A stretch of DNA of 64,000 nucleotides, from positions 17,693-81,692 of the forward strand of contig JAKFWA010000099.1 in the NCBI GenBank assembly GCA_021732995.1, in the 5' to 3' direction. The position numbers were made by a program, and so were the translations under genes. Every line of letters starts with the position of its first letter. Position 1 is the stretch's first letter. The notes beneath the pieces were generated by a model. It did no database searches. It worked only from the letters and a program-made list of their open reading frames with translations, and had not been told where the DNA came from. Shown piece after piece: positions 33,109-42,387 of the stretch. This stretch comes from Planctomycetaceae bacterium (lineage in GTDB: Bacteria; Planctomycetota; Planctomycetia; Planctomycetales; Planctomycetaceae).

Positions 33109-34371
33109 ATGACAGCGTCCGATACCCGCAGCGCGATTGATGCCATCTGGAGAATTGAGTCTGCCCGGCTGATTGCCAGCCTCGCGCGGATTGTGCGCGA
33201 TGTGGGCGTGGCGGAAGAACTCGCTCAGGACGCGCTGGTGGCGGCTCTGGAGCAATGGCCAACGTCTGGCGTGCCGCCGAATCCCGGTGGCTGGCTGATG
33301 TCGACGGCCAAGCATCGAGCCATCGACTTCGTGCGTCGCAGCAAGCTGCTGGAACGTAAGCATGAGGAACTCGGTCGAGCGTTCGAGCAACAGGAGCAAG
33401 CTGTGCCGGACCTTGATACCGCCCTGGATGACGACATCGGCGACGATCTGCTGCGGCTGATCTTCACGACGTGTCACCCCATGCTCTCCACCGAAGCACG
33501 GGTGGCCCTGACGCTACGTCTGCTGGGTGGCCTGACGACGGACGAGATCGCTCGCGCGTTTCTGGTGGCCGAACCGACGATCGCTCAGCGCATTGTGCGA
33601 GCGAAACGCACTCTGTCCGAACAAGAAGTTCCGTTCGAAGTCCCGCGCGGTGCCGAGTTGGCGGAACGCCTCTCGTCGGTGCTGGATGTCATCTACCTCG
33701 TCTTCAATGAAGGCTACACCGCGACAGCCGGTGATGACTGGATGCGTCCCGCGTTGTGTGAGGACGCCTTGCGTCTAGGACGTATCCTGGCCGAACTGGC
33801 GCCGCGCGAACCCGAGGTCCACGGTCTGGTCGCTCTGATGGAGATTCAGGCCTCGCGTTCTCGGGCTCGCGTCGGACCTTCCGGCGAACCCATTCTGCTA
33901 CTCGAACAGAACCGAGCCCGCTGGGATCAACTGCTCATTCGTCGCGGCCTGACCGCTCTGGACCGAGCCCAGCGCCTGACCGGGCAGCCCGGCCCGTATG
34001 TGCTGCAAGCCGCCATCGCCGCCTGCCACGCCCGAGCCCGCACAGCCGACGCCACCGACTGGCGCCTGATCGCCGCCATCTACGGTGCCTTGGGCCAACT
34101 CACGCCGTCCCCCATCATCGAACTCAACCGAGCCGTCGCCGTCTCCATGGCCCACGGCCCCCAAGCCGGCCTCGACATTGTTGATACTCTAACCTCGGAC
34201 CCGTCCCTCCAAACCTACCACCTGCTCCCCACCGTCCGAGGCGACCTCCTTTTCAAACTCGCCCGCTTCAACGAAGCCCGAGTAGAATTTGAACGCGCTG
34301 CAGAACTCACTCGCAACACGCGCGAACGGGTGTTGCTGCTTGATCGAGCTTCTTCCTGCCGCTCCTCTTGA
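33109..34371 (+). CDS. ECF42-type RNA polymerase sigma factor with C-terminal TPR-like domain
   Basis: A 420-residue sigma factor, about twice the usual ECF length. Region 2 spans roughly residues 10-75 (AEELAQDALVAAL, GGWLMSTAKHRAIDFVRR), and region 4 spans 115-170 (ALTLRLLGGLTTDEIARAF, AEPTIAQRIVRAKRTL). The C-terminal 240 residues are helical and TPR-like (FNEGYTATAG, EPEVHGLVALMEIQASR, YGALGQLTPSPIIELNRAVA, RVEFERAAELTRN). This architecture and the DGPF neighbours define group ECF42, which has no anti-sigma factor; the C-terminal extension is thought to control activity. I prefer the ATG at 33109; a TTG lies nine bases upstream. No strong ribosome site is visible. Confidence 0.93.
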   Translation: MTASDTRSAIDAIWRIESARLIASLARIVRDVGVAEELAQDALVAALEQWPTSGVPPNPGGWLMSTAKHRAIDFVRRSKLLERKHEELGRAFEQQEQAVPDLDTALDDDIGDDLLRLIFTTCHPMLSTEARVALTLRLLGGLTTDEIARAFLVAEPTIAQRIVRAKRTLSEQEVPFEVPRGAELAERLSSVLDVIYLVFNEGYTATAGDDWMRPALCEDALRLGRILAELAPREPEVHGLVALMEIQASRSRARVGPSGEPILLLEQNRARWDQLLIRRGLTALDRAQRLTGQPGPYVLQAAIAACHARARTADATDWRLIAAIYGALGQLTPSPIIELNRAVAVSMAHGPQAGLDIVDTLTSDPSLQTYHLLPTVRGDLLFKLARFNEARVEFERAAELTRNTRERVLLLDRASSCRSS

Positions 34372-34402
34372 ACCGACGGAAAAATGTGACGCCGCAAAAG
34401 TA

Positions 34403-34699
34403 TCACCCACCCGCGATCGCGCCGACGACGAAGAAGGGCTCGGCTCCGGATGCGACAGCTTCGGGCAATGGCGTGTCAGGGTCGTCGTAGGAGTGGTCGG
34501 TTTCGCAGGCAAAGAAACGGAGAAGGGGGCGGCGTTTTTGAGTGACGTGGTCGCGGATGGTGCCGCTCAGCACGGGGTAGCGGGCTTCGAGTTCATTCAG
34601 GATCGAACGCTGCGTCACCGGGCCGGTGACTTCGAGCGCCACTTCAGAACCGACTTTGGCCAGGTTTCGCAGATGGTAAGGCAAGACGACTCGGATCAT
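34403..34699 (-). CDS. MoaD/ThiS-like ubiquitin-fold protein
   Basis: A 98-residue beta-grasp protein. It opens with [17 protein letters not shown], as in MoaD-type sulfur carriers, has the central [12 protein letters not shown] helix region, and ends in AIAGG, with the C-terminal Gly-Gly that is adenylated and thiocarboxylated in MoaD and ThiS. It is longer than MoaD (about 80 aa), with a charged insert near residues 60-80 ([18 protein letters not shown]). It is alone; no MoaE, MoeB or ThiF gene is near, so the pathway is open. I chose the ATG at 34699; the frame continues upstream into repeat DNA with no family match. It converges on the sigma gene, 31 bases apart. Confidence 0.82.
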   Translation of the reverse strand: MIRVVLPYHLRNLAKVGSEVALEVTGPVTQRSILNELEARYPVLSGTIRDHVTQKRRPLLRFFACETDHSYDDPDTPLPEAVASGAEPFFVVGAIAGG

Positions 34700-34922
34700 G
34701 GATGCATTGCGAGTTGAGGGTTTCAAAAGAGGTCGCGCAGGACGCGAGTTGACCAGCGCCGTCTTTGGCCCTTTCAACGCAAAGACATGCGACAACTCCC
34801 GGAGTGTAGCAGTGATTGCGGCTGCGGCATCGTCCGATTGAGAGCTGTGACTTTCTTGAACGGCTGAAGATTTCCCGCAGAGGCGCGGAGCACGCAGAGG
34901 TTCAGAGAAGTCAGAGTGAGTA

Positions 34923-34994
34923 GCAGTACCGCGACCGTGAGGGAGCGGCCACCGCGTGACCAATCGAGCCGCTCCTTCACGGTCGCGGTACTGC
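34923..34994. repeat. Long hairpin element (27-base arms)
   Basis: Arms at 34923-34949 and 34968-34994 are complementary at 26 of 27 positions (the exception gives a G-U pair), around an 18-base loop. The core reads AGTACCGCGACCGTGAGG. Size and near-perfect symmetry suggest a non-autonomous palindromic repeat. Confidence 0.85.
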
Positions 34995-35061
34995 CTCAAG
35001 GGGATCTCAAACAGAAGCTCGGGAAGGACGCAAAGGATCGTCTGAGCTGGACTCACCTGTA

Positions 35062-35128
35062 GGGTGGACAATCTTGTCCGCCGCGATTCAACCTCAGCAT
35101 CGGCGGACAGGATTGTCCGCCCTACAAC
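35062..35128. repeat. GGACAATCYTGTCC-type palindromic repeat, copy 1
   Basis: Begins GTAGGGTGGACAATCTTGTC and ends with the reverse complement of that pattern (GACAGGATTGTCCGCCCTAC), with a 27-base centre. Each arm holds its own small palindrome (GGACA / TGTCC). Three more copies occur in the window. Confidence 0.88.
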
Positions 35129-35242
35129 GAAAAGAACTGGTATCGCTACCTGATGAATCAGTCGCCTTCAACACGGGTGAATCTTCTTCGCGTCCTTAGC
35201 GAGCCTCTGTTCGATTTGCCTGATGGTTCATGACGCTCGCGG

Positions 35243-38200
35243 CTATGGTTTGATCGACCAGGTCTGAGTGGTGGGTTTTTCGGCGTTGAGTTCATGGCCT
35301 TTGGCGGTGAGTTTGCCCGCTGAACCCAGCGAAAGCGTGACTTGGTTAGCCGCCACGCGAACGGCTCCCGAGGTGCCTTCAAACGAAAGATCTTCCAAGG
35401 TGAACGAGAACTTGGAGGGGCTGAGGAAGACGTAGTCCGTCGTATCGCTGGACTGAACTTTGAGAACTCGACCTTCGGCGAGCGATGTGACCAGCGGCGG
35501 CTTCTGTGTTTTGAGGCGCGGATAGAGCACCGTCACAAATGAGCCGGTGGATGACGAAGCGATGACGCCAGTCTGCGTCGATGGCCAGGGAGTACGCGTC
35601 TCGCCGTTCGGTGTCAGGCCGGTGCTGGATCTCGTTTTGGTCTCAGTCGTTAATTGAACCGGCGCGGGTGAAGCGAAGACGATCTCGAGGTTGACGTCTT
35701 CTTTCCCCTCGACGAGTGCAGCGCGGTCTCCGAGAGTGACTTGATCCGCCGTGAGCCACAACTGCCACTTGGCGGGATCAGGCCTATCGAGAGTGTCTGC
35801 GATGACGAAGTAATTCGGACCAAGCGGGTCGCGATCTTTGGCAAACGCGATTTGACGCGTCCAACCGCCGCGCTGACCTTTGACATAATCCAGGTTGTCG
35901 GTCGTGGCGAACTCTTTGATCTGCATCACGCTCATCGGAGCGATTGATGGAGACACAACGAGATTGTGATCTTCAGCCGACGCGATGCCGGTATAGCCGA
36001 AATCATCAGCCAGAATCTGACCCTTGCCCCACAACGTGAAGCTGCCTGAGTCATCGTCGTAATGGGCGTGATTGTTGCCCGCGATGAGCAACAACTGCGT
36101 CTCGCGATCGGATGGGAAGCCATGACGCAGGACGACACCCGTCTGCGGGAACAGTTCGCTGGTATAGGCCGGAGCCTTCGCCGGAATGCGTTCATCCAGC
36201 AGGAACGTCCGATAGCCAGCCAGCGACGGAAAGAACCCGCCAATGCCCGGCGACGCGAACTCACCTTGCTCGCGATACATCCACTGCATGCGCGCCGCGA
36301 AGTCCGGATCTTTGTCACGCCAGAGATAGGCCAGCAAACCGAACTCGCTGGTAGGTTCGCCCGTGGGCGTGTTGCCGATGGGCGGCAAGTGACGCCGTCC
36401 GGAAACTCGCCAATCGCGAGGCGTCGAAATCTTCGCCAGCCAGTCGCCGACCTGCTTCATGCGCGGATCGTATAAGTCGTCACCCAGGCCCGCATGATGC
36501 GCCGCCAGAAAGCACGCGATGAGATAATCCCAACCCACCACAGCATAGTGCGGAGCTTCCAGCCAACCGCCGTTTTCGTCGGACCAGGCATGCAGCTCGC
36601 GCTTGAGTTCCGTCAGCCCGCCATTGATCCAGGCCGGCGCCATCGGATGGGAGGGAATCGCACCGGCGCTGAGCACTTGAAACGCTGACACGGTCGACGT
36701 CATGTTCGGGTTCGCGGCATAACCTCGCGCCTGCGAATAGAAGTCAGGCCGACTGACCGTGTAGGCGAGGAACGCCAACTGCCCCTGCAGGCGACGTCGC
36801 TGTTCGGGCTGCAGATGCTCGCTGGCCAGCACAAGCGCAGCCAAATTGATCGCCGGGAGCAGTTCATTCGCGCGGCGGTGCGGTTCGGCTCCGAGCGTTG
36901 GATTGTGTTCTTGCAGGAGAAAGCGATCGACCTCGGCCTGAATCAACGTTGTCGCTTGCTGAGCGAGATGTCGGCCCAACGCGGCATCGTTCGTGCCGAG
37001 GTAGTACAGCACCACATCGTCCATGGCATACGAGGCGACAGGTGCCTGGCGGTAACGATCGAGCAGCACCGGATCGGGCTTGAACCTGCGGCGCAAGGCA
37101 TCGACCTCAGCCTTGCTGAAGAACAGCCGCGCTGTGGACGCCTTGTCGTTCGGCCAGTCGAGCACGTAGTTGTTTACGCGCTCGAGCGGGAAGTCGCCGT
37201 GCTTGATGAGATATTTCTGAGGCAGTGTCGCGCGCAGCACCGTGATTGGCCCGCGCGCTCCGATGGTCTCGGTCTCTTTCATGATCGATAGGCTGGCGGC
37301 TTTGTCGAACGACCCGATCATCCATTTGCGAGTCCCCCCGCGCAGCGGAAATCGCGCCGCGAGTTCGCCCTTATCAGACGTGATGAAAACTTGCGGGGGC
37401 GATTGAGTGTCGTGCGGTTGCTGCGGATCAACCCACACACCCGGCTCGCGAGCGCCGAGCATCAACAGGTCTGAACTCTTCTCGTTATAGAGTCCGCACC
37501 AGTTGCCTTGACGCTGTCTCTCCCACCAATGCAGCCACGGTTCGAGCACAAACGCAGGCGGCACCGTTCCCGCGCGGGTGCCGGGATTGGTGGCCGCGTC
37601 AACGGCGTCGAGTCGTTCATTCGCGTTCTTGCCGACGTGACCCGCACCATGCCGATAGAGAATGCCGGTTGGTTCAAAATCGCGCGAAAGGTCGAGCACG
37701 AAGTTCACATCCGTGCCGAGCGAAAATGACTCGTCGATGAGCACCACCGGCTCGCCCGCTTGAACGCGGACCTTCAGTTCCCAAAGTCCGTTCTGTTCGA
37801 ACTTCACTCGGCAAACGGCTTCGGCGAAGACCGGTCCGCGCGCGATGATCTCCGTCGTCACGGATTCGACGTTGCGCACCTGTCGTCCGGTTTCCAGACG
37901 TGATCCGCCGATCCATTGATCGGACTGCAGCAGCACTCCTGTGATTGGACCTTCACCCGGCTTCAGCGACTTGCGTAGTGAAATGCCAACTTGATTGTTG
38001 ATCAGCGCGACGCGTTCATCAGTCTCGATGATCCTCAGATCAGAGGTGTCCGCTGCTTTGCTATTGAAGCGATACTCGCGCGATTCGAATGGGTTCAGAT
38101 CGACAGCAAAGACAACTTGCGTGGTCTTCTCGCCCGGAGCGATCTGATAGGCGACAGCCTTGCCATCCGGGCCGACGATTGTCTTACTCGCTTGAGCCGC

Positions 38201-38371
38201 CTTGAGCTGCGCATCGGTCAGCGGGAACCGCACCAGTTCATTGCGCCAGGTGCGGCCGAGATAGTCCGCAATGCGAAAACTATCGTCGGCCGCCGCCGGT
38301 TCGAGGCTGGCAGTCAGACTGCTGATGGCCAGCAGCAATGCCGCGATTCGTGCCGTGATACGCCGTGGCAT
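35243..38371 (-). CDS. Heparinase II/III-like polysaccharide lyase, secreted
   Basis: A 1,042-residue exported protein. Residues 1-30 form a signal peptide (AALLLAISSLTASLEPAAA). Residues 30-400 are beta-rich. A helical toroid-like domain follows (about 450-720; ENGGWLEAPHYAVVGWDYL, YLWRDKDPDFAARMQWMY), and the C-terminal part holds the motif NNHAHYDDDSGSFTLWGKG, with its Asp/His pattern like the heparinase II/III fold (HxHxDxxSF). Such enzymes cleave uronic-acid polysaccharides by beta elimination. The substrate is unknown. The ATG at 38371 has GAGGAG eight bases upstream and fits the signal peptide; the longer frame starts at 38392. It lies 56 bases after the BNR gene on the same strand. 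Confidence 0.78.
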   Translation of the reverse strand: MPRRITARIAALLLAISSLTASLEPAAADDSFRIADYLGRTWRNELVRFPLTDAQLKAAQASKTIVGPDGKAVAYQIAPGEKTTQVVFAVDLNPFESREYRFNSKAADTSDLRIIETDERVALINNQVGISLRKSLKPGEGPITGVLLQSDQWIGGSRLETGRQVRNVESVTTEIIARGPVFAEAVCRVKFEQNGLWELKVRVQAGEPVVLIDESFSLGTDVNFVLDLSRDFEPTGILYRHGAGHVGKNANERLDAVDAATNPGTRAGTVPPAFVLEPWLHWWERQRQGNWCGLYNEKSSDLLMLGAREPGVWVDPQQPHDTQSPPQVFITSDKGELAARFPLRGGTRKWMIGSFDKAASLSIMKETETIGARGPITVLRATLPQKYLIKHGDFPLERVNNYVLDWPNDKASTARLFFSKAEVDALRRRFKPDPVLLDRYRQAPVASYAMDDVVLYYLGTNDAALGRHLAQQATTLIQAEVDRFLLQEHNPTLGAEPHRRANELLPAINLAALVLASEHLQPEQRRRLQGQLAFLAYTVSRPDFYSQARGYAANPNMTSTVSAFQVLSAGAIPSHPMAPAWINGGLTELKRELHAWSDENGGWLEAPHYAVVGWDYLIACFLAAHHAGLGDDLYDPRMKQVGDWLAKISTPRDWRVSGRRHLPPIGNTPTGEPTSEFGLLAYLWRDKDPDFAARMQWMYREQGEFASPGIGGFFPSLAGYRTFLLDERIPAKAPAYTSELFPQTGVVLRHGFPSDRETQLLLIAGNNHAHYDDDSGSFTLWGKGQILADDFGYTGIASAEDHNLVVSPSIAPMSVMQIKEFATTDNLDYVKGQRGGWTRQIAFAKDRDPLGPNYFVIADTLDRPDPAKWQLWLTADQVTLGDRAALVEGKEDVNLEIVFASPAPVQLTTETKTRSSTGLTPNGETRTPWPSTQTGVIASSSTGSFVTVLYPRLKTQKPPLVTSLAEGRVLKVQSSDTTDYVFLSPSKFSFTLEDLSFEGTSGAVRVAANQVTLSLGSAGKLTAKGHELNAEKPTTQTWSIKP

Positions 38372-38427
38372 GCAGAAGTCTCCTCGGACCATTTACCGGT
38401 TCTTCCGCACGTCGCAGGGCTGAATCG

Positions 38428-39543
38428 TCAGGCCAGAGTCTGGACTTCAACCGAGACGACAGGCGGAAGGTCTCGCACGATCGCCGTCCAGTGGTCGCCC
38501 GAATCGGGCGACATGTAAACCTGACCGCCACTCGTGCCAAAGTAGATACCGCATTCGTCCAGCGAATCTACACTCATGCCGTCCCGCAAAATGTTCACAT
38601 AGCAATCTTTTTGGGGCAGCCCGTTTGTGAGCGGCTCCCAATCAGTCCCGCCGGTGCGGCTGCGATAGACCCGCAGCTTGCCCTCGTCAACATAGTGCTC
38701 GGAGTCGCTCTTGATCGGCACGACGTAAATCGTCTCCGGTTCGTGAGCGTGCACTTCGATCGGAAAACCGAAATCCGTTGGAAGATTGCCGCTGATGTTC
38801 GTCCACGATTCGGCTGCGTCGTCGGTACGCATCACGTTCCAGTGCAACTGCATGAAGAGCGTGTTGGGACGTGCCTTGTGCATCGCGATGCGATGCACGC
38901 AGTAACCGATTTCGGCATTGGGATCCGGGATGTACTTGGACTTCAGCCCGCGATTTGCCGCCTTCCAAGTGAGGCCGCCATCGTCCGTGCGGAAGACTCC
39001 CGCTGCCGAGATCGCAACGAAGATGCGCTGTGGATTGGTGGGGTCGATCACAATGGTGTGCAAACCCATGCCACCCGCGCCGGGCATCCACTGCGAGCCT
39101 GATCCCTGAGTGCGCAGTCCGGCGAGTTCTTGCCAGTTGTCCCCGGCATCGTCAGAACGAAACAACGCCGCGTCTTCGGCTCCGGCATAGACAACATCAG
39201 GATTGGTGAGCGACGGTTCCAGATGCCAAATGCGTTTGAACTCCCAAGGGTGAGGCGTGCCGTCATACCACTGGTGAGTGCCTGGAGTTCCTTCATACAG
39301 AAACTTGTTGCCGACCGTTTCCCAGGTCTTGCCGCCGTCGTTGGAACGCTGCATCACTTGCCCAAACCAACCGCTGGACTGCGACGCATAGATGCGGTTC
39401 GGGTCAACGGGGGAACCCTTCATGTGGTAGACTTCCCAGCCACCGAAGTGCGGACCGCTGACGTCCCACTTCTCTCGCTTGCCGTCCGATGTGAGGATGA
39501 AAGCACCCTTACGCGTTCCGACGAGAACTCGAACTCCGCTCAT
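38428..39543 (-). CDS. BNR/sialidase-type beta-propeller protein
   Basis: A 371-residue protein with repeated Asp-box motifs SxDxGx[50 protein letters not shown] and [11 protein letters not shown]. This pattern gives a six- or seven-bladed propeller, as in sialidases and photosystem-assembly-like proteins. No catalytic Arg triad is evident, so the name glycosidase is not justified. No signal peptide is seen. The ATG at 39543 has AAGG about seven bases upstream. It is likely co-transcribed with the heparinase-like gene downstream. The role is inferred only from the fold. Confidence 0.8.
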   Translation of the reverse strand: MSGVRVLVGTRKGAFILTSDGKREKWDVSGPHFGGWEVYHMKGSPVDPNRIYASQSSGWFGQVMQRSNDGGKTWETVGNKFLYEGTPGTHQWYDGTPHPWEFKRIWHLEPSLTNPDVVYAGAEDAALFRSDDAGDNWQELAGLRTQGSGSQWMPGAGGMGLHTIVIDPTNPQRIFVAISAAGVFRTDDGGLTWKAANRGLKSKYIPDPNAEIGYCVHRIAMHKARPNTLFMQLHWNVMRTDDAAESWTNISGNLPTDFGFPIEVHAHEPETIYVVPIKSDSEHYVDEGKLRVYRSRTGGTDWEPLTNGLPQKDCYVNILRDGMSVDSLDECGIYFGTSGGQVYMSPDSGDHWTAIVRDLPPVVSVEVQTLA

Positions 39544-39851
39544 GCCTGACCTTTTCGTGTGGTGATGTTGAGTTGTTTCCAAGCCGTGTGGATGGCAGCC
39601 TAGACCGAACCTGCCATCGTGATGAACACGAACTTTGAGAGGACTCGCATCGTAAAAAAGTCACTCAACTGATGGTTGGATGTTTGCTCTGAACATAGCG
39701 CCGTTGCTCGATTCGTGGCGCTCGAAAGGCTGTAACGAATCGCTTTCAAGTTGTAGGGCGGACAATCTTGTCCGCCTTTGCCTTCCTCGACATCGGCTCG
39801 ACGGACAGGATGTCCGTCGTACTTCTTTGAGCAGTGCGCGGTCGCAAGTTC
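39544..39851. other. Intergenic gap with a palindromic repeat
   Basis: The 308-base gap holds copy 2 of the GGACAATCYTGTCC element (39753-39822). The remaining sequence, including 39583-39752, shows nothing I can name. Confidence 0.5.
39753..39822. repeat. GGACAATCYTGTCC-type palindromic repeat, copy 2
   Basis: Starts GTAGGGCGGACAATCTTGTC. The right arm is more decayed than in the other copies (GGACAGGATGTCCGTCGTAC). It lies 30 bases beyond the stop of the DUF1549/DUF1553 gene. Confidence 0.8.
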
Positions 39852-42353
39852 TCAGCGCACGAGCACGAAGTCGCGGCTGTTGAGCAGACTCCACATCAGA
39901 TCCTGGACCGCTTCGGTCTTCTGCTGTGGGCCGTAGGTTTGTAGGTGCTGCTGAGCGACAGTTAATTCTCGCGAGGTCGGACGGCGGGACAACGACCAGA
40001 GATAGAGCTCTTCGATGAGTGCCTCGTCTGCGAGATTCTGTCGCAACAACTGGGCGACTCGGCCATTGCCGTCGGTGACGCGCCGCAAGATGGAATTGCC
40101 GTTGATGAGATGCAACGCCTGCAACATGTTGGACTCACCGTCACGTTCGCATTCACAGGCTTCCGAGCGTTGTGGCTTGCCGAACAGTGACAGGAAGTCG
40201 CTGGTGACTTCCGCGTCCGGAAGTTGAGCGGCCGTGAAACCGGCCGGTGCACCTCCGAAGTTTTCACGTACTGCCGTGGCCTGCACGAGCGAGTCCAGCA
40301 ACGCTTCGGCCGGGATACGGCGCGGAATGGCGCGCGAGAAGTTCAGCACATCATGCTTGTTGGTGTCGTTCGGAGCACTGCTACGCTGATAGGTTTGTGA
40401 TGTCACAATACGCCGCATGAGATGCCGCGCATCGAACTTGTTGTCGATGAAGTCCTTGGTTAGCGCGTCCAACAACTCGGGGTTGATCGGTGGGTTCGTC
40501 GTTCGCAGATCGTCAACGGGATCAATAATCCCGCGATGGAAGAAGTAGCTCCAGTAGCGATTTGCCAGACTGCGAGCGAACAGCGGGTTGTCTGGCGTCG
40601 TCAGCCATTTGGCGAAGTCGGCTCGACGATCTTTGTTGGGTTCGAGCTTGGGTTCAGCGCCACCGAGGTAACGCGGCGGCTGGGCTTGTCCGCTGCGCGG
40701 ATTCGTAGAAAAACCTGCTGCGACGTTCAGAGTAACCGCGCGAGCGTTCGGCACGTTGACGAAGCGCGGGTCGTTCTTGGCGCTAACCTGATTGAAGAAG
40801 GTGTGCAGGCCGTAGTAGTCCTCTTGAGTCCAGTTTTCGAGCGGATGCGTATGGCAGCGAGCACACAACATGCGGACTCCGCAGAAGACCTGAGCGACTC
40901 GTTCAATCGTTTCGTTCGTGTCTTTGCTGATGAGGTAGTACGCGCTGGCTGGGTTGTCCGCCTGGCCTCCGCGGCTGACGAGCAGTTCGCGAGCCATCTC
41001 ATCAATCGGCTGGTTTGACGCGACCGAACTGCGAATCCATTCCCGGAACGAGTACAGGGCGGGTTCGCTGACCCTCACGCGCGAGTTCTGCAACAGGTCG
41101 CCCCACTTGAGCGACCAGTGATCGACGAACTCGGGACGCGTGAAAAGTTCTTCGATCTTCTTGGTGCGTTTGGTCGCGTCTACATCGGCGACGAACTTGC
41201 GAACATCTTCCGGAGTTGGTTGCAGGCCGATCAGATCGAGCGAGACTCGTCGCAAGAAGTCCTCATCGTTCGCCAACTCGGAAGGCGTGATTTTCAAATC
41301 GTTCAGCTTGGCGATGACATGCTGGTCGATGAAGTTGTCGGCGGGCGCAGGCGTCGGTTGAAAGCTGGGACGCGGCTTCAGCACGATCAAGCGCGAGGCC
41401 GCGAACTTGCGTTCGAACCGCGCGACGATGGCCGATTCTCCCATTTCTTTGGCGACCACATGGCCGACGTCATTCACATCCGCAACGCCTTCCGTGTTGA
41501 CCGTGAAGATGGCCTGACGCGTGACATCGCGCGTCGTGCCGTCGGTGTAATGAGCGATCAACTGCAGCCGATGCGGCGAGCCCGGTTCGAGTACGAAACG
41601 CTCCGGGTGGATGCGGACAAACTCAACTTCGTTCTTGTCGTCCATGTCGCCCTTGGCACCTTGAGTCACCCAGCGTTCGAGCGTCTGATGTAGTTCGCTG
41701 TTGCGGGCGAAACGCACGCCGCCGCGATGCGGGACATCGCCCAACGGCTTGGTGAGCAGCAGGCTCTCGGTCGGTTTCAGCAGGTTGACACGCCGTCCGA
41801 AGTTGTCGGCGTTGATCGCGACAATGTCCTGCTTCGCGTCCCCTCCTCGCAGCGACAGCTTGAAACCGTTCTTGCCCAGCGAATAGCCGTGGCAGGCTCC
41901 CATGTTGCATCCGCCTTTGGAAAGCACGGGCATGACTTCGTGCCGAAAACTGTAAGGTTTCTCTGCGTCGGACAGGACACTTTCGACGGGGACCTCCACT
42001 GCCTGGCCTGCGACTTCGATGATGATTTTGGTGGTGCCAGACTTCAACGGCTTCACCCAGCCATCGACGATCTTCGTAATGGACTCGTCTGCACTGCGCA
42101 GTTTCGCATGAGCTGTCAGATCCACCGCGCTGCCGTCAGCGGTGCGGCCGGTGATCAACAGTGAATGGTCATAGCGGTGATGGACGAGTCGCAACGTCTC
42201 GGGATGAACCTGCACTTTGCCAGTGACGGGCGGTTGGTCCGCGGCGCGCGCGGTTGCGACGGTGAGCTGCAGCACGAATGCAACGAGCAACCCGGCGCTG
42301 GTTGTCGTGATGCGTGAAGTGAATTTTTGGGCGAGTTGGCGAGTATCAAACAT
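39852..42353 (-). CDS. DUF1549/DUF1553 domain protein (PSCyt2/PSD1), exported
   Basis: An 833-residue planctomycete-type protein. A signal peptide (LLVAFVLQLTVATARA) is followed by a bacterial Ig-like (BID_2) domain at about 50-140, then a Cys-motif region with CNMGACHGYSLGKNGFKLSL, a second Ig-like domain, DUF1549 (residues 345-560, DEDFLRRVSLDLIGLQPTP) and DUF1553 (from about 590, NRYWSYFFHRGIIDPVDDLR). A CxxCH haem-type motif lies in RMLCARCHTHPLENW. These proteins are frequent in this phylum, nearly always beside DUF1501 proteins, as here; the function of the pair is unknown. The C terminus SRDFVLVR is the family end. It starts 34 bases after the upstream gene's stop. Confidence 0.9.
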   Translation of the reverse strand: MFDTRQLAQKFTSRITTTSAGLLVAFVLQLTVATARAADQPPVTGKVQVHPETLRLVHHRYDHSLLITGRTADGSAVDLTAHAKLRSADESITKIVDGWVKPLKSGTTKIIIEVAGQAVEVPVESVLSDAEKPYSFRHEVMPVLSKGGCNMGACHGYSLGKNGFKLSLRGGDAKQDIVAINADNFGRRVNLLKPTESLLLTKPLGDVPHRGGVRFARNSELHQTLERWVTQGAKGDMDDKNEVEFVRIHPERFVLEPGSPHRLQLIAHYTDGTTRDVTRQAIFTVNTEGVADVNDVGHVVAKEMGESAIVARFERKFAASRLIVLKPRPSFQPTPAPADNFIDQHVIAKLNDLKITPSELANDEDFLRRVSLDLIGLQPTPEDVRKFVADVDATKRTKKIEELFTRPEFVDHWSLKWGDLLQNSRVRVSEPALYSFREWIRSSVASNQPIDEMARELLVSRGGQADNPASAYYLISKDTNETIERVAQVFCGVRMLCARCHTHPLENWTQEDYYGLHTFFNQVSAKNDPRFVNVPNARAVTLNVAAGFSTNPRSGQAQPPRYLGGAEPKLEPNKDRRADFAKWLTTPDNPLFARSLANRYWSYFFHRGIIDPVDDLRTTNPPINPELLDALTKDFIDNKFDARHLMRRIVTSQTYQRSSAPNDTNKHDVLNFSRAIPRRIPAEALLDSLVQATAVRENFGGAPAGFTAAQLPDAEVTSDFLSLFGKPQRSEACECERDGESNMLQALHLINGNSILRRVTDGNGRVAQLLRQNLADEALIEELYLWSLSRRPTSRELTVAQQHLQTYGPQQKTEAVQDLMWSLLNSRDFVLVR

Positions 42354-42387
42354 GGTTGGCTCAAGGCGACGTGGCGTGGGTGGGCAT

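Larger units (their letters stand above)
34700..35242. other. Intergenic region with two hairpin elements
   Basis: A 543-base gap between the MoaD-like gene and the 3' end of the heparinase-like gene. It holds a long near-perfect hairpin (34923-34994) and one copy of the GGACAATCYTGTCC element (35062-35128). Near 34874 is a stretch of the cgcagaggcgcggagcacg type common between bacterial genes. No protein gene is supported. Confidence 0.6.

Noticed and set aside
32547-33140. Cluster of 68-117-codon frames on both strands
   Set aside because: They arise from nested GC-rich inverted repeats; opposite-strand pairs share the same repeat and none has a plausible start.
34700-35071. Upstream extension of the MoaD-like gene to a 222-residue protein
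   Set aside because: The added residues translate a hairpin repeat and low-complexity intergenic DNA; the MoaD-like similarity begins at 34699.
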